A DNA stretch of 64,000 bases, taken from assembly GCA_024180945.1 (NCBI GenBank), contig JAKSGN010000036.1, positions 372,001-436,000 of the forward strand, in the 5' to 3' direction. The translations under genes and the position numbers were made by a program. The stretch is from Macrophomina tecta. Lineage: Eukaryota > Ascomycota > Dothideomycetes > Botryosphaeriales > Botryosphaeriaceae. Shown here piece after piece: positions 23,970 to 33,771 of this stretch (position 1 is the stretch's first letter; each line of letters opens with the position of its first letter). The notes under the pieces are model-generated. The model worked only from the letters and a program-made list of their open reading frames with translations. It was not told the origin of the DNA and did not search any database.

Positions 23970-25121
23970 CTTCATCTCCCCCAAATCCACCCGCTCACAC
24001 TCCCTCCTCTCCTCCCGCAGAAAGCCATCAACGCCTGGCAAACCCCCCTCTTCGCCCCCTACTTCCACCGCACCGGCTTCCTGCACTGCGTCTCGGGGGC
24101 GGCCCCGGCCAAAGCCGTCGCGACGCTCGACCGCTTCCGCGCCGCGGCCGAGGCGTCGCCAACCATCGCCCCCTACGTCGACGACATCCCCTCCGCGGCC
24201 GCCATCCGCCACCACGTCTGGCAGTACTCGGGCGCGGCGCTGCCGGGCTGGCGCGGCTACCTCAACCGCTTCGACGGGTACGCGCACTCAGGCGCGGCGC
24301 TGCGCGGCATCCACGCGGCCGCCAGCGCGCGCGGCGTGCGCTTCCACCTGGGGGCGCGGGTGGCGAAGATGGCGCACGCGGCCGGCCCGGGCGGCTCGCC
24401 GCAGCGCGCCGTCGGCATCCGCACGCGCGACGGCACGCACCGCGCGGCGGTGGTCGTCGTGGCGTGCGGCGCGGGCGCGGCCGGGCTGGTGCCCGCGGCG
24501 GGCGCGCAGGTCGTGGCCAGGGCGTGGAGCGTTGCGCACGTCGAGCTGGCGCCCGGCGAGGCCAGCGCGCTGCGCGGCCTGCCCGTCACCTACGCCCGCG
24601 ACCTGGGCTTCTTCTTCGAGCCCGACCCGGCCTCGCGCCTGCTCAAGCTGTGCCCGATGGGCGGCGGCTACGTCAACACGCACCCGGCGACGGGCGTGTC
24701 GCACGCGCCGGCGCTCGAGGAGAGCGGGTTCATGCCGCGCGAGGACGAGCGGAAGGTGCGGGAGTTGCTGCGGCAGACGCTGCCGCAGCTGGCGGAGCGG
24801 CCGCTGGTGAAGAAGAGTCTGTGCTGGTTCGCGGACACGAGCGATTCGGATTTTGTGATCGACTACGTGCCGGGGACGGGTGGGTCGGTGGTGCTGCTGT
24901 CGGGCGATTCGGGGCATGGCTTCAAGATGTTTCCGATCTTTGGGCAGTGGGTGAGAGATCTGCTGGAGGCGAGGGATGGCACGCAGGCGGTGGCGAGGTG
25001 GAGGTGGAAGGAGCCGAAGGAGGAGGTGAAGGGCGGCGATTGGGGTGGTGATGTGAGTTGGAGGATTGGCGAGACGAGGGAGTTCTCGGAGGTGCGGCCG
25101 GCGAGTGAGTCGAAGTTGTAG
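23712..25121 (+). CDS. FAD-dependent amine/imino-acid oxidase (DAO; sarcosine/pipecolate/fructosyl-amine oxidase type)
   Basis: Exons 23712-23924 and 24021-25121 give 437 residues. The 96 nt intron is a multiple of three with no stop, so an unspliced frame of 469 residues also exists. The intron holds a (TC)n tract and normal GTAAGT/CCGCAG ends. FAD-binding VGAGAFGLSTALHL is at the N-terminus. The C-terminal block KSLCWFADTSDSDF plus GDSGHGFKMFPIFG matches monomeric sarcosine, pipecolate and fructosyl amino-acid oxidases, in which the Cys of that block holds FAD covalently. Substrate is not decidable. Given neighbours handling proline, a secondary amino acid such as pipecolate, N-methylproline or a hydroxyproline isomer is an inference. 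Peroxide would be a product. The C-terminus lacks an obvious SKL peroxisomal signal. Confidence 0.87.
23941..23966 (+). repeat. (CT)n microsatellite in the oxidase intron
   Basis: About 13 CT units form most of the intron's pyrimidine tract. Confidence 0.7.
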
Positions 25122-25200
25122 TCCATGACTTTTTGATGACGAGTGAAAGCAGTAGATGCAAGGCCGAGGTGTGTTTCTAGCAGTTAATAGATTGTTCGGT

Positions 25201-27824
25201 CTACCATATGCTATGCTCTAGAATCGCGTGCGATAGCCATTCGTTATCCCCGCTGTCGATGGAGTTCACTGTGTCCATGATCTGGGAAGCTGCTAGCCCT
25301 CCATCGAAGCATAGTTCGTCAAGGATCCCGGATATTGGAGACGGCAAAAGAGTGTTTCCCGCCGACTGGGCCGTTGCGTGGTGCATCGACGACTCCGGTA
25401 ATAGCGCGGATGGCGGGTTGTTTTGAACGACGTCTTGCTCTGCGTTCAAAGAGGCAGACGCGTATCTCGAATGCAGTCGTGAGAGTTGGTCCAGCATTTT
25501 GTCCAGTTGCCGCAATTCAGCTCTTCGGAACTCCGCAACAATATTTCCGGACGTGGCCATTTCATCAAAGATTGCGTAAGCTTTGTCGAGCCATGTCGGA
25601 CGATGCTCAAGTAGTTGTGGGTCGATTGATGGAGCCATCACAATGTTTACGGTTGATACAGAAATCGCTTCAAGGTCAAATGGCAGGAACGTTTCTGGAG
25701 GGCACAGATGAGCTCATTGCACCTGATTTCTACCCATGAAAGGATGGACACGTACCAAGAAGGTTCTGTACCCGGACCGCATTCAGGATGTTGATGATTT
25801 GCTGAGAAGAATCCATGCACATCCTCCCCAAGTTCCAGGCTGTCTGGGAAGAATTTAGAGTTACCCTGTCTGCTGCTGCGCTTTCGAAGCGTATCTTGAG
25901 GAAACAGAAGAGTAGTGGTCGTGTCGCAAGAACGATACACTAAGGCGCAGGGTCAGTAGCCAGAAGGGAGGGCGAAAGCATAATGTGATGCTTACTTGAT
26001 GATAGAGCAGATGCAGATACGCATACGTTCTCGAAATTCCGCTGATTGTCTTGCCAAGGTGTAAAGTGAATGCGCCCTGCAGTTCATCTGCAAGATTTGC
26101 GATACTCGCGAGAACTTCTTTGGTGCTGAGCAGAAACTTGCTGTTCAGCCGACCATCGGCTCCATAGACGCCTTTGAAACCCACACTTAGCCTCGGCGCA
26201 ATAGTTCCGCAAGAAAGCTCGCTCACCTCGATTAATCCGAGCAATTGCCCTGGAGAGCTTGATCTGCATATTGAGAGCCGCAGTCCGCTGGACTGAGCCG
26301 GAAAAAGTTGGCAAGGCCGGGTGTACGTCATCGTCGTGGATGGACTGGGGAAGCCCCATCAGAGACGTCATTTCTCGATCAAGCACATAGACTGTCCACC
26401 AAGCTCTACGACATCGCTCAACGTGAGCTTCTCCGAGATGTTGCATGGGCATGTCAGTGTGCATGCCATGGCACAGCGCTATCCTCATGGCTTGTCCTAT
26501 CTGCCCATCCGGTTAGCCTCAAGCTTTGCGGCGAGCGAGACAAAGCTCTTGATGGTCTTACGTAGTTGTGAGCCGCATCCCGATAATCCAGGCATTGTAG
26601 GTACAAGGATATGCAGCATAGTATCTCCGTCGAAACCAAAGGCTGTCTCTCCAGCAGAATCGTGTTTGGCAGCAACTGGACAGCCTTGACGAAGAAGTCG
26701 GTACCAGGAGGCTTTTTGCCCTGCCTTAACTGTGTGGTGAACGCTTTCCCGAACGCAAGTATCAAAAGAAAGTGGATGTACCAAAAATCCATTGCTGTGA
26801 CATTGTGGGCTGGGTCGGCGTAGAAGTCATACAGATTGCCCATGAACGACGCCTCGTCGAAGAGATGGAACATCTGGCCGCAATGGAACTTGACCGCATT
26901 GATCAAGTAAATGGCGTAATCCAATGTTGGTAAAGATGGAGCGTCTAAGTCTGGCGCACTCCTTCGATCGTCTAATTTGAGATCATATGCTGAGCCGTCA
27001 AAGAGAAGTGTCGTGGTCGGGATATTGCTCTGGTGGACGTATTCATATGTCATGCTCAGGAGTTTCCTGGTGAATGACCAATTCGACGAAGTTCCGAGGT
27101 AAACTGAGTCATTGTTAGGATAGCCCTACAGAAGCTCGGGGGATACTCCTCACATGTTCTTCCATCACCGGCGGCCATGAACGTGGATGGGCCGGTCGAC
27201 AAGGGGTTTGTTAGGGTTGATGCAACCGGATCAGGACGGGATCCAGACCGAGAGGGCTGTTCGTGCACTGGAGCATCAGGATAGTCTTGACCCCCTTCTG
27301 TGCCATCGTCTGATTCAGCTGAAGGCAGCGTGAGTCACTTCAAATACGTTCGTGTATATCCGAGGTAGAAACCAACCGCTGATGTCTGCTGCGTCTGGAT
27401 CATGAGTTGAGAATTCCGGGCCAGGAATGCTGCATTCACGGCCAGCCCTCTGCTGCCAGGCTGCAATTTTTCGCTCCAAATCAATGATATACCTGGTGGG
27501 GACAGATGAGTTTGTGATGATGGGAAACGGAGAGGCTGGTTACCCTCGGGTCACCAAAATTTTCTGATCGCGCTCATCAAACTCGCAGGACAGCTTCCGC
27601 TTGCTGCAGGCCTCACAGGGGTGAGATCCGGAGCATTTGGTCTTCTGCCTGCGACAGCGCACGCAACTGTTTCGAGAGAAGTTAGAGAGTTAGCGCAATG
27701 GCGCAAGGCCCGGTAGGGCGGTTGCTTACGCATTCCCCGATCTTCGCTTGGTCACTCGGCCTCTGGCGCTCGCCGGCTCCGCTGGCGCCTCCGGCATTCT
27801 TGACTGCCTGGATTGGGGGGGCAT
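25201..27824 (-). CDS. Zn2Cys6 transcription factor with fungal-specific TF domain, nine exons
   Basis: Exons on the minus strand: 27824-27730, 27666-27544, 27492-27377, 27318-27154, 27103-26562, 26500-26227, 26171-25996, 25939-25756, 25694-25201, giving 722 residues with matching phases. The DNA-binding cluster begins at CVRCRRQKTKC and follows C-x2-C-x6-C-x5-C-x2-C-x6-C. It is preceded by a basic segment and followed by a short coiled-coil (YIIDLERKIAAW). YLGTSSNWSF is the typical boundary of the regulatory domain. That domain includes LDYAIYLINAVKFHCGQMFH, the RRAWWTVYVLDREM motif and LATRPLLFCF. The tail is acidic/Ser-rich, possibly activating. Position next to proline-catabolic genes is like the prnA regulator in Aspergillus, but orthology is unproven; another pathway-specific regulator is equally possible. 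Start ATG is the first in frame before the zinc cluster. Confidence 0.88.
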
Positions 27825-28399
27825 GACAGCAAATCAGTCTTGGATGCAGTTGAAGGGGACGGGAGCGCAAGCCGAGTTCGCTGAGATAGGGTCAGCTTGC
27901 TCTTATCTCGAAAGGTGGATCTGCAGCCGAAATGCGGGGTAAATTACGGACGCTTTTACCGCATCCGCCCTATCATAACAGATGTGCCGATTCGGTCGTG
28001 GCACTGATAAAAGCAGATAGCCCAGCTGCTCAGCCGCTATAGCCTGCTTTTGATAGACTCAGCAGCCTCTAAACATAGTGTCCAATTCTACAGCCGTAAT
28101 TTGACTAACATCAATTTGCAGCAGCGTCGTACGCACGGCACCTCCGACAACGATGTCTTCTCACTAGCCTCCTGTCCCACACAACTCTTTCACAGCTCCT
28201 TCTCTCGGCGGTTGGAAAGGCTCACGTGTGACTGAGCTACGCTGCGCTGGAATTTAGGCAGCATTGGTTTCACAATCGTAGGAAGGAAAGAGCCACATGG
28301 AGGCAATTTAAATGCCCTCATCTCGACGATTTGGTCCGACAAGCCTCATCCACTTAAACAATTCCTCAATTCTGTCTGCTTCATCGGTCATCAGAACTC
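27825..28399. other. Intergenic, divergent promoter region
   Basis: No coding recognised. It separates the divergent regulator gene (left) and the truncated membrane-protein gene (right). Confidence 0.4.
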
Positions 28400-28873
28400 A
28401 TGACCACGCGTATCGATACGTCAGGATCATCTTCCTACAGTATTTGCACCGGTTTCTGGATTGATTGGTCTCACGGCCGCATTCTTGGCTCCACCATCAC
28501 ATTAAGCAAGCTGAACGGCGCCCCGTTCATAGCCTTTCTCGCCCTTTTTGTCAGCTTCGTAGGAACGAGCATTTGGCGGATTACCTGTTACGGGCTCCAT
28601 CATCTCCACTCCCAGGAAACTGCACAAGATGGTTTGTATCATCAGAGGCAGGCGATTCTCGCCGAGCCTGCGGTAGTGGCCGCTGAGGCTGGAGTGAATT
28701 CAAAGTCGCAGCCAATCTCTCAATTCATAGAACTTAAATCGACAGCAGCGAACCAGCAAACCCAAAATGCACGGGAAAGAGAGGAAGGTGCTGTGCCAAA
28801 TGGAAGCCACGAAGTGGACAGGTGTCAGCATTTCGCTGAGCATGAGAATACCAGGGCACTCGTCTCTGAGTAG
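28400..28873 (+). pseudogene. Truncated remnant of a multi-pass fungal membrane protein family
   Basis: An uninterrupted 157-residue frame. Its first 95 residues (CTGFWIDWSHGRILGSTITL, one hydrophobic helix near residues 45-65, then LYHQRQAIL) match the usual N-terminus of a large fungal family. As I recall that family, full-length members are several hundred residues with about seven helices. Here the rest is missing: after residue 95 the sequence becomes Gln/Asn/Glu-rich, low in hydrophobic residues, and stops at 28871-28873. No downstream exon with further membrane segments was found before the convergent aldolase gene at 28944. It may be a relic or a short expressed derivative. Family recognition is from pattern memory. 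Confidence 0.5.
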
Positions 28874-28943
28874 TTGAGCGGAAGTAGCCAGCGCGATTGA
28901 AAGTGCTCTATATAGCTATCTTACACGACAAAGTCATAATGCT

Positions 28944-29948
28944 CTAAATACGTGCCCTTACAGCCTGCAATCCCTGCTCGATTTCCCCAACTTCCGCCAT
29001 CACTTCCTGAACAGCCTTCTTCGCCGCCGGGCCCACCTCCTCATACGGCGCCCTGGGCCTCAGCTTCTCCTCCGCCCCCTCAATCCCCGCCAGCTTGGCG
29101 GAATACCGCGCGACAGCGTACTTGGTGGCCGCGATCCCGCTCTTGCACGGACTTTCGGCCAACGCCGCCTTCCTGTGCAGCGCCATGGCCGCGTCCACCT
29201 TGCCCTGCGTGTACAGCTCGTACACCCTCACCGTCGTCTTCGGGAAGACGTTCGCAAACGCGCCGATGCACCCGGCACTGCCGGCCGCCAGCCCGCCTAT
29301 CAAGAAATCGGCCTGCCCGCCGTACACGGCGAACTCGCCGGGCCGGAACACGGCGGCCAGGCGGGTGATCTTGCCGACGGACGCGCACGCCAGCTTCACG
29401 CCGACGACGTTGGACCGCCCGGCGGGGTGCGTCGCCGCGCTCTGCCTGGCGATGTCGACGATCGTCTGCGAGTCGAGGTCGACGCCGTTGCACACGCCGG
29501 GGAAGTTGTAGAGGACGACCGGCAGCGGCGCCTGGGCGGCCACCTGCGCGAAAAACGCCTTCACGACGCCGGGCGTCGTGGCTTTGCCGAAGTACGCAGG
29601 CGGCAGGACGAGGAGGTAGTCCGCGCCGGCGTCGGCCGCGTCGTGGGCCAGCTCGAGGGTCTGCTTGGTGGAGTGCGCGCCCACGCCGGCCATGATGGGG
29701 CAGGAGGGCCCGCAGGCGGCGCGGGTGGCGGCGATGACGGCGCGGCGCTCGGCGCGCGTGAGCAGGAAGGCCTCGGAGTTGGTGCCGAGGGCGACGAGGC
29801 CGGTGAGCCCGCTCCGGGCGAGGTAGGCGACGTATTTGGACTGCGCGGCGAGGTCGACGGTGTCGGTGCTGTGGTCGAAGAAGGTCACGGCCGGGCACCA
29901 CACGCCGGGGGAGGGGACGTGGGGGAAGGCTCGGGCGGAGGACCCCAT
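28944..29948 (-). CDS. Dihydrodipicolinate synthase-family aldolase (DapA/HOGA/KDG-aldolase fold)
   Basis: Single exon, 334 residues, the normal length for these (beta/alpha)8 aldolases. VALGTNSEAFLLT contains the phosphate/carboxylate-binding strand-2 motif. VVLYNFPG carries the catalytic Tyr. VVGVKLAC carries the Schiff-base Lys. Family members condense or cleave pyruvate with an aldehyde. In a fungus, where lysine is made by the aminoadipate route, a true DapA role is unlikely. 4-hydroxy-2-oxoglutarate aldolase, the last step of hydroxyproline breakdown (giving glyoxylate plus pyruvate), or a 2-keto-3-deoxy sugar-acid aldolase are better candidates. Proximity to the proline genes favours the former, as inference. 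A 43 bp piece of this gene is found again at 31406-31448. Confidence 0.85.
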   Translation of the reverse strand: MGSSARAFPHVPSPGVWCPAVTFFDHSTDTVDLAAQSKYVAYLARSGLTGLVALGTNSEAFLLTRAERRAVIAATRAACGPSCPIMAGVGAHSTKQTLELAHDAADAGADYLLVLPPAYFGKATTPGVVKAFFAQVAAQAPLPVVLYNFPGVCNGVDLDSQTIVDIARQSAATHPAGRSNVVGVKLACASVGKITRLAAVFRPGEFAVYGGQADFLIGGLAAGSAGCIGAFANVFPKTTVRVYELYTQGKVDAAMALHRKAALAESPCKSGIAATKYAVARYSAKLAGIEGAEEKLRPRAPYEEVGPAAKKAVQEVMAEVGEIEQGLQAVRARI

Positions 29949-30960
29949 CGTGGAAGACGCTTAGGGGGATAACTGGCGGGAGCGGTTTCAGGAAATTGGT
30001 GGTGTTGTTTCTCGAATTTTAGGAGCGGGATCGAAAGTCAGCATGTGGCTTTCGCTTTCTGAACAGTCACTCGGTCTCTTATTATTCGATGATGGACGCT
30101 GGAATTCTTGCCGTGACCAAGCTTCATGAGAAACAGTAGGGCATTGTAGCGGATGGCGTACCGCGGGAAGGGTAGTAGGTCGGGGAGTAGAGCATGCGGC
30201 ACTCGGCTGGCTTTCGATTGGCGCGCTGCATCGGGAGGCCTTCCGTAGCGACCAATTAGCCAAAGCAACCGCCATCAGCACTCCATTTCGGGCAAGTGGG
30301 GCCTCGTCGGCTGCGCGCCCGTAGGCCTCGGCTTGAGTGTCACTGAATGGCAGAGACTATGGCCAATGTAAAAGTATGGGAAATATATTCCAGCAAAGGA
30401 AAGGAAAGGCAGCATCCTATACATACGTTGCTTCATCTCGTCTCCTACTTTTGCCCAAAATCTTTGCACTGAGTTGTTGTGGTTGCAGTCTGTTCAGTGA
30501 GACCATCGTCGGGTTTCCCAAAGGAGCAACGATCCGGGGTGGCACACTGGGAAGTCGTGGAGAAGATGACGAAAAATCAGAAAGGCGGCTTGCAGCGGTG
30601 GGCAGGGCTGGATTGATCAAGGTATGTCTCCAAGGCCCAGTTGGCGTTCTGCGATGTGTGTACTAGAAAGTCAGATGGAAGTATATAAAGTGGATCTTAG
30701 TTACTAAGGCTGGTCAAGCACCAGTTTTTGCACCTGAAGTTATCACGGCAGATTTCAGACTCCCGACCAAAATCCCTCCCTTCTTGCCGGCATCGCCCGT
30801 CCCTCGCTCGCCCAGCGTTTGCACTTTGACCCTGTCATTATCTCCGCCATCACTCACATCCCAGTCGGAAGTCCTTGGCAGGCTTCCGCCATCATCCCAG
30901 TAGCTGTCTGATACCTTATACTTCCTTCTGATAAACTTCATGCTTCAGCCTTTGCCGCGG

Positions 30961-31042
30961 TGCATCCTTGATCTCCTTTGACCCGCGTAGCCAGAGAGCC
31001 CCGCAAGGGGACTGTAAAACTGATGGACTGATAGCAGGGACT
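30961..31042 (+). repeat. 82 bp direct repeat, copy A
   Basis: Begins TGCATCCTTGAT and runs through GACCCGCGTAGCCAGAGAGC to ATAGCAGGGAC. It is about 90% identical to 31450-31531. Confidence 0.75.
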
Positions 31043-31129
31043 ATATGCTATCTCCGCTGCACCAAGAAGCACCGCTTCGACCTTCTTGCTGGTTACCTTG
31101 ATGGTAAGGCTGTTATACTGGTAGACGGG

Positions 31130-31315
31130 CTGAGTATGTAGACTGGTGGCCTGGAAAGCATTGGGCTTCACAGCGACTTTCTTGCCCTGCTTGTTGGGCT
31201 TGGACGGGCGCTTGTGAGAGAGTCTGGAACGGGAATATACGGGCTGAGTAGGCACAGTGGCCTAGAAGGTGTTGAGCTTGGACGGGCGCTTGGGAGGAAG
31301 TCGGGAATAGGAATC
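31130..31315 (+). repeat. Irregular minisatellite
   Basis: The phrase GCTTGGACGGGCGCTTG recurs with CGGGCTGAGTA and GGCCT(A/G)GAA elements in about 75 bp and 110 bp units. It is degenerate. Confidence 0.5.
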
Positions 31316-31405
31316 TTATTTCTATCATTAGTCTTAATATCCGTACACTTAAATAACGACGCCAGAGTAAATGGTAGGAAAATTGGTGATAGTACTTTTA
31401 GCTTA

Positions 31406-31448
31406 GCCAGCTCGAGGGTCTGTTTAGTGGAGTGCGCGCCCACGCCGG
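31406..31448 (+). repeat. Copied fragment of the aldolase gene
   Basis: 43 nt matching 29647-29689 at 41 positions, in the same orientation; the two differences are C-to-T and G-to-A. Read on the minus strand it encodes the aldolase residues GVGAHSTKQTLELA. It directly abuts copy B of the 82 bp repeat. Confidence 0.8.
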
Positions 31449-31449
31449 G

Positions 31450-31531
31450 TGCATTCTTGATGTCCTTTGACCCGCGTAGCCAGAGAGCCCCCCAAGGGGA
31501 CTGTACAACTAATGGGCTAGTAGCAGGGACG
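31450..31531 (+). repeat. 82 bp direct repeat, copy B
   Basis: Second copy of 30961-31042, starting two bases after the aldolase fragment. Confidence 0.75.
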
Positions 31532-32072
31532 ACACGATTGGCTGTGTGGCGTCGCACCGAGGGTGAGGTTGCGTGGGACTTCGCCAGAAGGTTGTGGGTT
31601 TTGCCGTAGCAGCCAGCGAATGGAGGAGGAAGCCAGGCTTGGTGTGGAGGGAGTGAATACACTACTGCGCTTATCGATACCCGCCCACCCGCTAGTCGAA
31701 TCCGGCAAACGCTTTGATGGTGAATGTTGGGGAAGTACGGCGTTAGCAAACGCGGCCAGAGCTATGCAGGACCGCAATCACTATTTTTTTTTAGAAGGGT
31801 ACTAAGTTACACATCTAATCTCCGTATCGCCATGCGGCTCAGGCGGGGCTTCCATTGAGGTCACGCCTGCTCGCACCTCGTACAAAAGCTGCCCATACAC
31901 CTCGCCCCTTCATCTCTGTTCACAACTTCTTCCTCTCTCTCAACTTCCTCCTTTGACTACACTGAAACTCCTCGCCAAGAGTACACTCTTTGAAAATATG
32001 CTTATAGGCAAGGGCGCTTCTCCAACTATGTATCCCCTTCTTCGTTGACCCGTCGCACCAGTTCACCTCACC

Positions 32073-32735
32073 ATGCATTACCTCAGCTTCATCCTCTTCC
32101 TGCTCGGACTGGCTACTGGCCTCACCACAGCAGTCCCCGCCGGATCTGCCAGCTCGTCCTCCGTTTCCAGTTGCTGGCTCGCAGCCATGTCGACCAACAT
32201 CCCTTGCTCCGACTTCAACGACAAAGGCGAAGGCTGCATCACCGAAAGGCCCGTCGGCACGCGCCACGAGAACCTGACGCCTTGCAACCACACGACAGGC
32301 CTGGCCATGGATGTAAGCAGCCACGCCCGCCCCCACGCACACGGCACTCATGGGCCATTCCGCTGACCAGTCCACCCACGCGCGCAGGGCACTGGCCACG
32401 ACTGCGCGGCGCAGTGCCACAGCTGGTTCGGCGAGACGGAGAACGAGTGCCACACCAGCGAGTGCATCGACCCCACCGAAGGCGCGAATCCGCACAGCGA
32501 CGGCACGTGCGACTGCAGGTGCGGCTTCACGCTGACCTGCGTCGCGGCCATCGCGGCCATCGACAGCAACAGCACGGCCGTGGACAACTGCACCGGCCCC
32601 GAGATCGACAACTGCACCCAGGCCACGGCGGCGCCGGTATACACCTTTTCCGCGCTGACCGACCCGCCGCTGACCGCCACGGCTGCGGCTGCCGCGGCCG
32701 CCGACCGTGTTCTTACCGCGGACTGGCAGGTCTGA
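32073..32735 (+). CDS. Small secreted cysteine-rich protein (effector-like)
   Basis: Exons 32073-32312 and 32388-32735 give 195 residues. The N-terminus (MHYLSFILFLLGLATGLTTA) is a clear signal peptide with likely cleavage near residue 20-22. The mature part has 14 cysteines, for example AAQCHSWFGETENEC and GTCDCRCGFTLTC, suggesting several disulfides. It has NCT-type glycosylation sites and an alanine-rich tail ending in DWQV. No known domain was recognised: it is not CFEM, LysM or hydrophobin by spacing. Size, secretion signal and cysteine content fit a candidate apoplastic effector or cell-wall protein. It lies beside the repeat patch, a common location for such genes. Function unknown. 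Confidence 0.75.
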
Positions 32736-33771
32736 GTGCGTCGCGTCAGCGCTTTGTGCCCGAGTTTTGCTCTCACTTTGAAAGACGGCCTGATTGGTAT
32801 GTGGGCGGGCCTGCTGGGAGCGCGGCCTCGTAGACGCTTCTTACCGCTAGTTGTCTACATGGCAGGTGAGGGGTCACAGCTTCGATATTCTGGATCTGGA
32901 TCGGATTCGTTCACGTTGCTGTGTGAAGGCATGGCCAGGAGCGTTCATGATCAATAAAAGTGACTTGTCAGCATGTTCTGCTTTTACTGCGCTGAGTATG
33001 TGTTTGATGACCGAGAAGAAATGCTTTCACGTGCTACTGAACTCGGGACGGCTGAGAAGATCTTGATCCGTCGTCAGCCTGCGCCCTTCTTAGCATACTA
33101 TCCGATGCCTACTTCATCCGTGGCCCGTTCATTGTCTGCATCAGAGCTGCTTGGCTATGATCCTGCAGTGCTACATGGAGCCGCAGTGGCGGTGGGGTTC
33201 TGCCTGCGCGCTGGGCCGATGAGCACATCGGTGAGTACAGCCACAGACTTTGCCCCAAAACTGCTGTTTGCGTGTAGGTTTGTTGGTGTGTGGTGTTTTG
33301 CTATCAGGCATAGGCGGAGGAAGAGAGCGACGGTGAAGGGCAAGAAAGAGGATTCAATCGTGTAGATTGAGGATGGGGCTACCGAGGCATCACAGAGCAC
33401 TTCGTGTCGTCCCTCTGCAGTGCGTGGGCTATCGTGCTTCAATTGAAGCGCTCCCTGGCGACCCGCCGAATTTGGGTGTCGACGCAACGTGCTCTGGCAG
33501 GCAGTCTTGGGATGGGATGGAGGCGCATCTATCGATGATTTCTCAAAAGTCCACTGAGCGCGCATAAATGCAAATGATGTTCGACGAACCGCGAACGCTG
33601 TCGTTAAATATCTTCGCGATTGGCCTCAGAACCTTCGGCAAATTCTCGCACGCTTTATCCAGCTTATTCCAGGCGTTGTGCTGATTGGCTCTGTTCTTAG
33701 CCCCCAAACCGAAGACACCTTCCCCTCATTCTTTGCTGATCCCATCTCCACAACGCTGCGGATGGCCCGTG
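32736..33771. other. Intergenic region upstream of the HET gene
   Basis: Short frames only, with no recognised motif or RNA gene. Confidence 0.4.

Larger units (their letters stand above)
29949..32072. other. Gene-free repeat patch
   Basis: 2.1 kb without a convincing gene. It contains a duplicated 82 bp block, an irregular minisatellite at about 31130-31315, a copied fragment of the aldolase gene and a T-run near 31783-31791. Short frames across it on the minus strand read as repeated Ser/Pro/Lys-rich peptides and are not convincing genes. Confidence 0.5.

Noticed and set aside
31168..31749. 193-codon minus-strand frame in the repeat patch
   Set aside because: It spans the aldolase fragment, the repeat and the minisatellite. 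It is an accidental frame through assembled pieces.
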